From NCBI GenBank assembly GCA_963682025.1, contig OY821520.1, positions 184,462,776-184,526,775 of the forward strand: a stretch of DNA of 64,000 nucleotides, read 5' to 3'. This document shows positions 10,445-21,440 of the stretch, one piece after another. A program made the translations under genes and the position numbers. The notes beneath the pieces were generated by a model. It saw only the letters and a list, made by a program, of their open reading frames with translations. It made no database searches and was not told where the DNA came from. How positions within the stretch are numbered: position 1 is the stretch's first letter; every line of letters begins with the position of its first letter. The stretch is from Cordilura impudica. Taxonomy: Eukaryota > Arthropoda > Insecta > Diptera > Scathophagidae.

Positions 10445-12349
10445 CAGTGTTGTCACGACGGAAAAAAAATGTAAACATATCAAATAAAAAAGTTAGCAAA
10501 ACTAAAAAAAATATGCAAATTTTTTAACAGTTCACTTTATTTAATAAAAACCAAAAAGAACCATTTTTAAAGTCTTAAGGGTATAAGCGCATTTCTGCCC
10601 ATTCCATCTTTATGTTATGAAACATTTTCCCAAAAATATTCAATGACCTTATCACTTTTCAATGCAAGTTTAAAAATCGTAACTTTTTCTATTGCTGTAC
10701 AATTTCATCTTCATCGAAATTCAAATCAATTTGAAAATTCAGACAATAAAGGCTCAATAGATAATTGATCCTCAGATAAAACTCTGCTGGGCGTAATAAT
10801 AGATAATACTTTTAAGTCATTTCTTGAAAAATCGAATCTTTTTTTGAGTTGTTGCAAAAGCTCCAAATAACAATTTAAAATGTTATTTTTTAATCAAATT
10901 GTAATAGAAAAATCCAGGTTATTCTTTTGCAAATATTGTCCTGCTTTGGATCCAATGCATACCTCTTCAATTGGCAGATAGTTTTCTTTGTCGTGCAAAT
11001 TAATATATTCTAGTTGTATCCAGATGGGAGTATAAATAAAGCAAGCGAACTTTTTCCGATTGGAATTCCCTGTTAAGATCATCTATGGTTTTGAGAATAT
11101 ACGATAAAAAGAGAAAATATATTTTGATTTCAGGATCATTCATTTGCACTGGCATCTCATTTGCTTTGATTCCATTTACTTGTATCAAAGGGTCTAAAAA
11201 ATATAAATGTAATAGATTCCACTGCTATATAATTCTGTTAATGACTGCTTCCAGTGAAAACCATCTTGTCTTGGAAATACCCAATATATGTAGGTGCATC
11301 GAGCAATATTCTTGAAAATCTTTGAATTCTTCAATACTTTTTGGACTGTGTGCAAAAAAGTTATATACATTACGGCAAAGTTGATCAATGTGACCAGCCA
11401 GTTTTTTGAACGCGTAAGTGGAACACAAATGACAAGAGCATTTCAAATAAAATAAACTTACGTCATTTTTAAATTTTCCTGGTAATCCGTTCACCTCTGA
11501 AGCCATGACATTTGCCCCATCGGTGGCGAGGCCTATGATATTCTCTAATGGAACGCCGTGTTTGTTGAATAATTCTTTTATGCTTGAATATAAAGTTGTT
11601 ACATTTGCACTTACTACGTCGATCAAAGCCAAAAATTTTCGTTTATTCTTTTTGTCAAATGGTAAAAATATCTCACAATTAACACTAAAGACTTATTCGT
11701 CGATATGTCAATAGATTCGTCAACAATGGGGGAAAATTTTATATATTTTAATTGATCCACAATTTTATCTTTCGACCTGTTACGTAAAATTTCAGCTACA
11801 TCTATTGACTTGGTTCTTGCAATTTGAAGAGCAGCTGCAATTTTTGAATTCGGGCAGCATTCGTTGATAAGATTGGGCAAAGAGTCCATCAACAGAAATG
11901 GTAAATTGTGACATAACAAAAACATGACCAATGTCAGTTCAGCTTGACGCACTTGCTGGCAAAGCTGCTGCTTTTCCACAATCATGCACTATTCGAGGTT
12001 AACTTGATTCTTTTTGCGCTCAACATTTTGTAAGTGACATGATAACCTCGCATGCTTGTTTAAGTACGTCACATTATTTACCATTTTCTTTTCGCAGCCA
12101 AGGAAACTTGCTTAACCAAATTGACCTAAATTTTATTTTAGGTTGTTTTTATGGTGATTTATGAGTACCGCTGTCAAATGTAAAACAAATAAGCTTTTGG
12201 AATAAAATAATATTACAAATGAATTTGCCGCTTTCACTGTCAGATTGTGAGACTTCAAAAAGTAAGCAAAATTTAAAAAAATTGCACAAGTTAACATTAA
12301 GAAAAAAAGTTTGCACTTTTGCTTACATACAAGCAAAACGGCAACACTG
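10445..12349 (-). mobile_element. hAT element 2 (1905 bp)
   Basis: It begins CAGTGTTGTCACGACGG and ends in the inverse of CAGTGTTGCCGTTTTGC, so the ends share CAGTGTTG. The flanks are GTTGTTAC (10437-10444) and GTTGTGAC (12350-12357), an 8-bp TSD with one difference, as hAT insertions give. A transposase relic fills the minus strand. Confidence 0.88.
10560..12115 (-). pseudogene. hAT 2 transposase relic
   Basis: Minus-strand blocks: a BED-finger-like N-terminus with ARLSCHLQNVERKKNQ (about 12010-12060), an in-frame TAG near 11990, then IARTKSIDVAEILRNRSKDK, KFSPIVDESIDISTNKSLVL (11623-11985), followed by GLATDGANVMASEVNGL, FYLKCSCHLCSTYAFKKL and ISKTRWFSLEAVINRII (11225-11632). Further C-terminal text (DDLNREFQSEKVRLLYLYSHLDT) lies at about 11010-11085. 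The pattern is the insect hAT subgroup with a DES(I/T)DIS motif and a CxCH insertion. The transposase would cut and paste the element. Stops, frame changes and a poorly preserved C-terminus mark it as inactive. Confidence 0.82.
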
Positions 12350-12549
12350 GTTGTGACTTTTGTATTTAAGGTGCGATATGTTAAAACATATGCTTATGTT
12401 ATATTAAGAAGCTAAATATCTTGCAATCGTTGTATAATTTCTATTACCTTATTTTTGTCAAAACCCTAAAATACACCACCACATAACCACACTGGCGTTA
12501 GTAATATTTTTCAGATCATAACTTGCTCTCGGTTGCTAGTTTTAGTCTT

Positions 12550-14260
12550 AGTTTTCATATTTATTATTTAAATCTATTCTTTTCTTTTTGAAGTGTTCTT
12601 TCAAGTTTAGCTTCACGTATAAGGTTATTATAATATATTTTGCAGAGTTTGCTTCTGGCATTTCTCGCTGTTCTATAGACAGAGGAATATGTGTTAGATG
12701 TTTTAATGAAAAATCAACATGAACTGATTTTGCGTTGTTCAGTTTTAGTCTCCATAGTGTACATTGCTCTATTTTAGCTTATTTATAGACTCTATATTTG
12801 CTTGATCAGTCGACTGTATAACTGTATTATCTTCAATATGGATTTGCGTATCATAATTGAATTTGAGATATAAGACTGGTACCAGAATGCTAACTTGCGG
12901 TACTGCGGATGTTATTTGTTATAAGCCAGAATACTGGTTTTCATGTTTTATTCTTTCTTTTATATTTGTATCATAGTTTGTATGTAAAATTATGTTCAAT
13001 AAAAATGATTTGCTTTTTTATGATTTCTCTTAACTTATAGCTGTACTTTAAATTTCATCAAATTTGCTTATTATCTTATGTACATAGTTAGATTGCAATT
13101 CAAATAAGCAATATAAATAATAGATCATAGTATTTTCTCGGTACGAAATTTTTGAGTTTTTGTATTAATCTCCAGAGACAATCTTCGTCAAATATCTGCG
13201 ATATGCCTAAGAATGCCGCAGATTACACCTGCTTAATCTGTATCTGTTTAGTTGTTGAATGACTTTTGCGAAAACCAAATTAATAATTTGGTATCAGTCT
13301 CCTTAATTAAACAACAAATGGGTCTATTATCAATAGCAACCCAACTTTAGTTGCGTTGCCAGTTGACAAAATGGTAACTGCCAACTTCAGTTGTCAGATA
13401 GTAATCATATTGGCAACTGCATATTTTTGGTTGCTGTTCATATAGAAGTGACGAATGTCTGCCTTCGGTCAAATGATATGTACGTGTGTCCCATCTATAC
13501 AACAAACAACACTAGAACATTTAGTCTTCGAATAAAAAAATTTTTATTTTTTTGATTTTTCCTCTTCTGTCATATCTGATACTATCCACATTTTACATAG
13601 TTTTTGTTTTATAAATGAACGACTTCTTTAAATACCACCAACAACGTAGATTGAGCCATTCCCAGATTGAAGTCGTTGCCGTGGGATTTCTGAAAACTAC
13701 CTTTAGCAAAAATCTGCGAGCTGCGCAAATTTTTAACAGTGGAGGTGTTGCTGTTGCCCTGCATCTTTTGGAAGACGAAAATAAGCATTGAAACTAAAAC
13801 AAGTAATGGCTTATTGAAAATTAATTTAAACACAAAAATTTACTCACAGTGCAGACGGTAATTCCAGAGGATTAGAGTTGTCATTCAAGTGCCGTATAAA
13901 TGATGAAGCGTTTAAGACCTACTCATCCTCATCAAAAAATAATTCCACTGAGCTTAACATATTTAATCTAATTTTATATAATAAAATTTTTTTCCAGAAA
14001 TTTACTTTGATTTACACGAATTCACTTATGTCAGTGCTCTTTATCTTTTATTTATATTTATTTTCAGTTGCTAAACTGTCAAAATAGCATATTCGATAAC
14101 TTTTGAGCAACTGAAGAAAGTTGCCTTACATAATACCAATTTAAATGTCAGTTCAGTTGACTTATGACAACGCAACTAAAGTTCCGTTGCCATCCATAAT
14201 AGACCTTTTAATCAGTCTAGGACTGATAATATTTTCATAGAGATTTCGTATTAGACTAAG
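12550..14260 (-). pseudogene. LINE C: Jockey-like RT relic, split by a Harbinger derivative
   Basis: Minus-strand reading enters at about 14260 (SLYENIISPRLIK-type text). It is interrupted at 14205-13321 and resumes as IPNY-FGFRKSHSTTKQ (about 13250-13310), AAFLGISQIFDEDCLW (motif A region, about 13185-13235; the catalytic aspartate context is altered) and, after a degenerate stretch, LKLNNAKSVHVDFSLKHLTH and EANSAKYIIITLYVKLNLKE (about 12610-12760), equivalent to the NxxKS.H.TF and KYLGMHLD blocks of Jockey elements. Multiple stops. Its boundaries are approximate. Confidence 0.72.
13321..14205 (-). mobile_element. Internally deleted PIF/Harbinger derivative (885 bp)
   Basis: The termini GGTCTATTATCAATAGCAAC (13321) and the inverse of GGTCTATTATGGATGGCAAC (14205) extend with interruptions to about 48 bp each, including AACTTTAGTTGCGTTG on both sides. 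Inside, the minus strand keeps the N-terminal part of a Harbinger nuclease: FAKGSFQKSHGNDFNLGMAQ (in 13609-13833) and VVCCIDGTHVHII with the first catalytic D (about 13470-13510). Everything after that block is missing, so it is a deletion derivative. No clear 3-bp TSD is visible. It sits inside LINE C. Confidence 0.75.
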
Positions 14261-15156
14261 CTAAAAATTATGGGTCATTCCCAAAAGAGACCAACGGGAA
14301 AAACATATAGACTTTCTGAAGACCAAAACCCCCAAAGGGTTTTAAACAGAATCAATATATACTCGGTTGAGTAAATTTTTTTTTTAAATAGACGTATAGC
14401 AAAAACGTAATCTACAATAAATTCTAAGAATACTTGCCTAAGAAACTTATATCAAAACGTAGAGCCGTGAGACATAATGGAATTTCGGAAATTGGGGAAA
14501 ATCGTTTAAATTTGACAACAGTGTTCTGATATAAATGCTGCTATCTCAAAAAGTACTCAAGACACAGATCTCAGTTAGGCTTCAAATAATAGGTAAAGAT
14601 ACCCCTTCAGAACGGCATTACACATTTATTTTAATAAAGGTACCTTAAGTTTTTCAAACACACTTTTCTAAATATTTTTGGCATGCTTCTAAATGGATTT
14701 TGCCTGCTGAGTTTAAATATAACCTTGGAAATTGTCCATCGCTTTTCGTTGTTGAGATATGTATATGTTTGAAAATTGCGTAAATCCAATAACTGTGCTT
14801 TTTGCACATTTAGGTGGAAATATCTCAAAAACTTAAAACAATAGCATGCCTTTTTTTTGCGAAATTATGTTTTATGTAAAAAAATACCACATTCTTCAAT
14901 AATGCCGGGCTTAATTCTGCTTCAACTTTTCAAGCCATATTTTAAAGATCTTTATTTACCTTGAAACTTAAGTTTGTAATGTTATTGAGCAATCAGTAAG
15001 AACACATTTTTTTAATTAATGTAATTCGTAATTCAAACGACAGAACCTAAGTCTGTTTTACAATCCATTCGGTGTGTTCGGGTTCGACTTTCACTGCCAA
15101 ACATCGTCACGATTTTTTGCAATGACTCGTCATGAGAAATGCGTTAGCAACTGCAC
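14261..15156. other. Unidentified sequence
   Basis: Short open frames (for example 14631-14828, minus) have no recognisable product. The stretch about 14480-14610 looks like dispersed-repeat sequence, but I cannot assign it. Confidence 0.35.
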
Positions 15157-15771
15157 TCATCGCCCGGTTCCTTGGATGTGCAACGGAATTCCTGGATGTG
15201 GCAGTGGTACATAATCAGATTTAATATACTCTAGCAGGTACTCGTGCGGGATGCTTCCAGTATATGGAGTCTCTGATAGTATGTTGTCATTATCTAAGTC
15301 GACTAAATCCGTACAATCTGTGCAATTGAAATTAATGGGATGCTTTTTATAAGCCCTGAGTTTAGTTGGGTCATACAGTTGTTCACGACAATACAAAGTT
15401 TTGTTAATGGCTCTTTCTCGGACAGGTTTTCTATCGTCGAAAAACATTGTTAAAAATATATTTTCCGGATGGGCGAAAAATGCATTCTTTTGTATCGTTT
15501 TGTTCACAGTTTCCCGAAGATTTTGTGGTAAAAATTGCGTTGACTTAATAAATTTATATAAAAGCGCACTGCCATATACTACTGAATTATAAAATTTTAC
15601 ATTAAAATACGTCGGTACATCAACTTCCAACAAATTTTCAATAATATTTTGCCTTTGAGATACAAAATCACTTTTCTCATGGATTTTGACCTCCTTAACA
15701 TGAATATGAATTTTAAAAATTTTTCTATGGACCAGTTTTTGAGATAAAAATTTTTGACATTTTATTTTCAC
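15157..15771 (-). pseudogene. Unclassified arthropod mobile-element protein, 204-codon open frame
   Basis: It is one of the longest uninterrupted minus-strand frames here. The text HPENIFLTMFFDDRKPVRER and PLPHPGIPLHIQGTGR resembles a protein common in arthropod genome annotations with no assigned function, whose hallmark near the C-terminus is P-H-P-G-I-P-C-H-T-Q-A-x-E-R. Here that block is altered (LHIQGTGR) and the frame breaks directly after it, so the family's C-terminus is lost; remnants (VQLLTHFS) follow in another frame. The first 45 or so codons lie in the left inverted-repeat arm. Family membership is from memory; function unknown. Confidence 0.5.
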
Positions 15772-16280
15772 ATTTTTGGAGGTGCACCTACAAAATTGGC
15801 TATATCTTGGGTGCCCCTTGACCGATCTTCATATATATTCACACAAATTGAAGATAATTAAACCCTCTACAAACCTTTTCTTAAAAGTTTTCAAATTGGC
15901 TAAGCAGTTTTGATGCCAGCGATATATATGTTTTAAAAAACGTCGTTTTTTCTGTAAAAATTGGCGTGAAAAATTTATATATATTGTCGTAGGAAAAATA
16001 GAAAAAAAAATGTACACCACAATTTGATATTTTCTGCAAATAGTTGACATTTTTGCAAAGAAAACAAGCCCCAAATCATAAAAATCCATGGACATTTTAA
16101 GACGTTATGATTTTTTTAGTAATAGAGTAAAATTTCGCTTTTTAACGATTTTCAGTTTTTTTAGACTTTTGTTGCTCAAGGCAAAATAGGGAAGCATATT
16201 TTGGTTAGTTTTCAAATCTAAATAAATTCTTACCATAAATATGAACACAAGGAGAAAAGTTTTAGAGTTTTCAAATTGCG
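15640..16280 (+). repeat. Left arm of a long inverted repeat
   Basis: Inverted counterpart of 18375-19030, with long near-identical runs such as the inverse of GGTGCACCTCCAAAAATGTG and of CTCCTTGTGTTCATATTTAT. The arms enclose about 2.1 kb holding a coding relic (16640-18265), suggesting a DNA transposon with long terminal repeats or a fold-back unit. Confidence 0.8.
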
Positions 16281-16639
16281 AAGAGCGAAACCATCAAATA
16301 AGAAGCATTAACTTAACAGAAAGTTGTCCTTTTTCGATAAAAAATCACTTCCACTCGATAGTTGTGCCTTTATTGATAACAAATAACTGTCACTCGATAT
16401 ATAAATATATTTATCGACTCATCCTGTAAACTTTGACAAATACCGCGTGCAATATATTGCAGTGCTTTTTGTGATTGCTATTAAAATAAAAGCAGCATTC
16501 TTTTAATAAGTTTGTTTCTTTATTTTAATTACTGGCGAAAGTTGGGAGAATGAGTAAAAGAAGTCATGTGTTCAAGTACTCAAATAATCCAAACGATTTT
16601 TACAATTTGTGAAAACGCTACAACAATACTATTATAACT

Positions 16640-18265
16640 ACTTCGGTGTTCTACCTAACCTCACTGAGCCATGGACACCAAAGATGCTATGTGCTCTGTG
16701 CTGTGCAAATTTGACGAAATGGGCTGCTGGAGCAAGGTAAAAATGTATATATTCTGTTACTAGGCATCGAACATAGTAAAAAAAGTTAAGTATTTTAACC
16801 ATAGCCGTCATATGAATTTCAACACGCCGATGATTTGGAGGGTGCCGTTGTGGCACGCGACTGATTGTTGCTTTTGCCTGAGTAAAAAGATTGGCTTTGT
16901 AAAACATTTGAAATAGACTTACCCCAATGTGACGTCTGTTACTTTTCCATTGCCACATTCGAATGACGTTCCTTATCCAGCGTGTCCAAGTCTTGAAATT
17001 GCAGAAACGTCAGCTGACTCGTTTGGATCAAGTGAATTTGGGCCTGCTATTGAGCAACAGGTATAAACGCAGACCGAATTAAACGATTGGGAGTGCGACT
17101 TTGGTCTGACCAAGGACAAGGCTGAACTTTTTGCGTCTCGCATGAAACAGCAAGGTTTTTTAGCCCCTGGTGTTAAAACGTCAATATATAGAAAGCGACA
17201 TGAATAGTTTGCAAAGTTCTACACGAAAGCCAAAAAAATATGTTATTGCAGCGACATTTTAGGTTTATTTGAAGAGCTAAATGAAACACACAATACAAAA
17301 GAGTGGAGGTTGTTCATTGATAGCAATAAAGAAAGCTTAAAGGACGTTCTCTTACATATGGGAATGAAAAGCCATCTATTCCTTTCGCTCATGCCTTCAA
17401 TTCAAAAGAAAATTATGAAACACTGAAAGCCATACTCCAATGCATTACGTATGAAAAGTTTAGGTGGAAGATGTGCGCCGACCTCAAAGTTGTGGCTATG
17501 TGGACTCCAAGGAGAGTATACGCGACTTTGTTGTTTTCTTTGCCTTCGGAATAGCCGCGCCGACAAGCTGCACTATCTTCAAAAAGAATGGCCGCTGCGT
17601 ACAAATTTAGTAATTGGCGAAGATAATATTCTACGCAATGCTCTTGTAAGAAAAGAAAATATTATACTTCCACCGTTGCATATCAAATTGGTCTTAATCA
17701 AAAACTTTGCAAAAAATTGGATAAAGATGGAGAGGCTTTTGCGCACTTACGGCTGATTTTCCCTCAACTTTCGTTGGCTAAGATCAAAGAGGGAATCTTT
17801 ATTGGTCCCGAGACAAAGACGCTTTTAAAGGACGAAATATTTCCAACATTTTTATCATCCATTGGAACTCATTAAGCCATGTCGTAGAAAATGTTTGGGT
17901 AACCGAAAAAGCTCGAATTTCAAGGAAATAGTTGAGGATCTAATTAAGAATTATGAGGTTATGGGTATCTTTTATTTCTTATACAAAGGGTGCTATATAT
18001 TAGATTTCTTGAATTTTCTATTTTATATTTTGGATAGGAATACATCCGTCATTGAAAATCCATTTTCTCCAATCGCATTTGGATTTGTTTCCTAAAAACT
18101 TAGGAGACGTTAGCGATGAGCACGGCGAGCATTTCCATCAACAATTAAAGGAAATGGAACGACGGTATCACGGCTTTGTGACTACGTGTGGTCCCTTATA
18201 CGGCAGACTGAAAGTGATGAATATTAAAAAAAGGAAAAGCCAGCAATTCTTTCGGTTGCCGTAAA
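16640..18265 (+). pseudogene. Unclassified arthropod transposon-like protein relic between inverted repeats
   Basis: Plus-strand blocks in order: LPNLTEPWTPKMLCALCCAN (about 16652), ATDCCFCLSKKIGF and TYPNVTSVTFPLPHSNDVPY (about 16858-16975), GLTKDKAELFASRMKQQGFL (about 17103-17165), LFEELNETHNTKEWRLFIDS (about 17265-17325), KWPLRTNLVIGEDNI-type and LPPLHIKLVLIKNFAKNWIK (about 17580-17730), then KNLGDVSDEHGEHFHQQLKE (about 18080-18155). This series recurs in a large family of uncharacterised arthropod proteins that behaves like a mobile element. The paired cysteines suggest zinc binding. Frame changes near 17430, 17520 and 17755 and several stops make it a pseudogene. I cannot name its superfamily. 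Confidence 0.6.
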
Positions 18266-18374
18266 ATGCAAAATTCCTTTTAAGTACCTATGTACATGTG
18301 TCATTAAATCTGCTTTGTATTTGAAAAGTCATTAAGTAGACATACTAAAAATAAAACAAAATTTTCGCTTTTAA

Positions 18375-19030
18375 ATTGCGAATTTGAAAATTCTGAAAAT
18401 TTTCTCCTTGTGTTCATATTTATGGTAAGAATTTGCTTAGATTTGAAAACTAACCAAAAAATGCTTCCCTATTTCGCCTTGAGCAACAAAAGTATAAAAA
18501 AACTGAAAATCGTTAAAAAGCGAAATTTTAGACTTTTACTAAAACAATCACAACGTCTTAAAATGTCCATCGATTTTTATGATTGTATGCTTGTTTTCTT
18601 TGGAAAGGGGTCAGCTATTTGCAAAAAAGTATCAAATTGTGGTGGACATTTTTTTTCTATTTTTCCTACGACAATATATAAATTTTTCACGCCAATTTTT
18701 ACAGAAAAAACGACGTTTTTTAAAACATATATATCGCTGGCATCAAAACTGCTTAGCCAATTCGAAAACTTTTAAGTAGAGGTTTGTAGAGGGTTTAATT
18801 GTCTTTAATTTGTGTGAATACTTATGAAGGTCGGTCAAGCGGCACCCAAGATATACCCAATTTTGTAGGTGCACCTCCAAAAATGTGAAAATAAAATTTA
18901 AAAAATTTTTATCTCAAAAACTGGTCCATAGAAAAATTTTTAAAATTCATATTCATGTTAAGGAGTCAAAATCAATGGGAAAAGTGGTTCCAGATCTCAA
19001 AGGCAAAAAATTGTTGACTGGTGTAATTAT
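18375..19030 (-). repeat. Right arm of the long inverted repeat
   Basis: Matches 15640-16280 in inverted orientation with few differences and small indels. Similarity fades beyond about 19030 on this side and 15640 on the other. Confidence 0.8.
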
Positions 19031-19299
19031 ATATATGTTGAAGGCATACTAGTTGCAACAGTTACGCGCAAAAGTCTGCTCGCTTTTGTCAACCAGCGAG
19101 AATGAACAATTTGCCCCGGTTTCATGCTGGCTTTATCTTCTGGACACGAACCTTCTGCTACAGCTTTTGCTATTCGAAAAAGATTTTTTGCTATTCGAAA
19201 AAATCGGTGTAAAATCAGGTAAAGCCGAAATGTTTCTTTTACTTTTAAGGGACTTACATTAAGCGTTGATGAGATAAATGCATGGTAACCAGAAGTTGT

Positions 19300-20520
19300 T
19301 CACAGGTATGCATTAATTTCGGCAAAGCCCCCCTTGCGTGGTCCACTTATAGTAGATTTTTCTAAAGCATTGGGCAAATGGCGGGAGTTCGTTGAAATGC
19401 AACAAACAAACAAACCAATGTGTTTATTCAACAAAACTTCAAACTTTCGTACAATTCCATTTTCAGTTCCACTATTGGTGGGTTCCCCATCGTAGCAAAC
19501 TCCTATCAAGCTGGTAAGCGAGAATTTTTGTTTCCTTGAAGAATTCACTTAATTGCATCTGTTTAGTATTGAAGTCCTCAACGTCAATTTTTATATGACC
19601 TAACAAGTTGCTTCCCGTCTCTTTTACAATCTCGGATGGTATTTTCCACTTATTTCTTCCCGTGTCAGTGCATATTTTTTTCTGCCATCAAAAGAAAAAG
19701 CAAGTAAGGCTGAATCATTGTTTTGCATACGAAGAACAAACCCCTTTATTTTCATTCTTCCCCATTTTCATCAGTAAAGAAATGTATTGAAATAAAGCTG
19801 TTGCTAAGCACGAGGCAACTCTGTCTGAAATGCCTATCACACATGATAGTAAAATTAATTGAGTCGTATCTCTTAGTGTAAGGACCCCTTTTGCGCAAAA
19901 TCTGCTCCCTTGTAGCTGGCAATACAAATTCGATTCCAGGATTGGAATCTTCCTATACGGAGAGTCTAAGCTAGCTGGGAGTTCGCTGGAAAGTTGTTAT
20001 ACTATACTTAACACGCATTCAGGAATTACATTCTTTCTGCTGGTGTGTTGGTCAATCATGAATGCTTTGAGAGAATCACACGAGCATGGTATTTTTTTTT
20101 TTTTTTTTGCAATTGCATCTACCGATATAAAATACATCATTCAACGATGTCCCAAATTCTGAAAATGTATTACTTTTTGATATGTTTATTACCACTTTAT
20201 GGTACTTGTTGAGCAAGGTATTTAGTTTTTTAAAATGCTTTTTCTATTTATCAGTGCAATATTAATTTTTTTTTTCCCTATTTTCAATTATTTTGTTTGC
20301 AATTATCGGAGAAAATTTTGCATATGTGTGTTGTTTTTTTGATTTTTCTTTTTTGCGATAAAGAAAAATAATACTTTAAAACATCAGGATAACTTGGCGA
20401 ATTTAATTCACTAAATTCACTTGGCATGCCAATGATACTAGCGTTGTGATTAGTTAGAAAACTTGACCCGGAAAAGTCAATTAACATCGCTGATGATTCC
20501 ATAATTTAATGTGAAAAGTT
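19300..20520 (-). pseudogene. Second unclassified insect transposon-like protein relic
   Basis: The minus strand starts near 20500 with GMPSEFSELNSPSYPDVLKY. It continues through degenerate text with YIGRCNCKKK and GADFAQKGSLH-like blocks, and ends with GVCYDGEPTNSGTENGIVRK (about 19425-19500) and SGPRKGGFAEI (about 19320-19350). These match another uncharacterised arthropod family with a CDG(T)xxNTGxxxGVI motif and a SGPxxFxGPIG block. It is broken by many stops and by an A/T-run at 20092-20110. Identification is from memory of the family pattern. Confidence 0.5.
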
Positions 20521-21189
20521 TTTTTAAAAACAAATTAACACACGCTTACTTTTTGAAAGTTAACTATCAAGTCCGTAAATTAATCAAAACAAATGTTTAA
20601 CACCACGTTTTTATAAAACGCATTAACGGTAAATTTCTACAATGACTAGAACTATTAATAATATTGAATTCTAATTACTCTTTGCTGATAACTCTCATAG
20701 CAGGCTACTAAATTGTATTATTCGTAATTTGTATTAAAATTAAAATTCGTAAAAAAAAAATAAAAATCTTCATGTTTCTCGGCGGCAGCAATGTTTCCGT
20801 TTTTGAGCCCCCATGCTTTGTTTGGCTGATTTTCTTAGAATTTTGTGTAGATTTCGATTTTGCTATACGCCGGTTACGTTTTTCTCACCCGAACAAATTG
20901 ACCCACCCTAATATATACCCTTATCACAATGTGTGGAGGTTATAAAACTTTAAAAAGTACCAACCCAAAAAAACTCATTACAAATTTTGGGCCCTCCTAT
21001 CTGGCCCAAAAAAAATCTTTTAATATCAAACATCAGCAATACAATAATAATGAAAAAATGGTGAAAAATAAGGTAACTTTGAGGCTCCAAAAAAACAATA
21101 AAAGCTAACTTTGCAAAACCCTTTAAGGGTTTTGATATAATAATGGTATACTTTTATTTCACATTGGACTCATCCGTTTAATTTTTTCT
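20521..21189. other. Spacer, nothing identified
   Basis: A+T-rich, with no coding relic recognised. Confidence 0.45.
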
Positions 21190-21440
21190 AGTAATTTGTA
21201 GCATTGCTATGGATCCATAGAAATTAACGAGCTTAATGTCCCTTCCAGGATTTGGTATCATTGTTACTAAAGCTAGCTTTCAGCAACTGGGCACATATTG
21301 ATCAGTTAATGCAGTATTAAATAAAGATATTAATACTACTATGCCTTGGCACGGCATATTTTTCAGCGGTAGATCACTAAGAAGATCATAATTCATTAAC
21401 TGCATCCTTTAGCATTATTTCCTCCTCAGTACGTCTACTA
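21190..21440 (-). pseudogene. LINE D: short RT relic
   Basis: Minus-strand reading gives LPLKNMPCQGIVVLISLFNT, ALTDQYVPSC, then LALVTMIPNPGRDIKLVNFY and a final SIAML. This is the segment before and into the YRPISLL motif of I/Jockey-type reverse transcriptases. Only about 80 codons with stops survive. Confidence 0.72.

Larger units (their letters stand above)
10044..12386. mobile_element. Inverted-repeat (MITE-like) element split by hAT 2
   Basis: Left arm 10044-10081 (GTTAACATATCGCACCTTGT...GTCACAAC) and right arm 12350-12386 (GTTGTGAC...AAGGTGCGATATGTTAAAAC) are inverted copies with a few differences. Removing hAT 2 and one 8-bp TSD leaves an element of about 430 bp with no coding capacity. 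The interior is A+T-rich. Its own TSD and family were not identified. Confidence 0.72.

Noticed and set aside
16638..16958. 106-codon minus-strand frame
   Set aside because: The plus strand carries the recognisable family blocks (LTEPWTPK, ATDCCFC), so this is the opposite-strand shadow.
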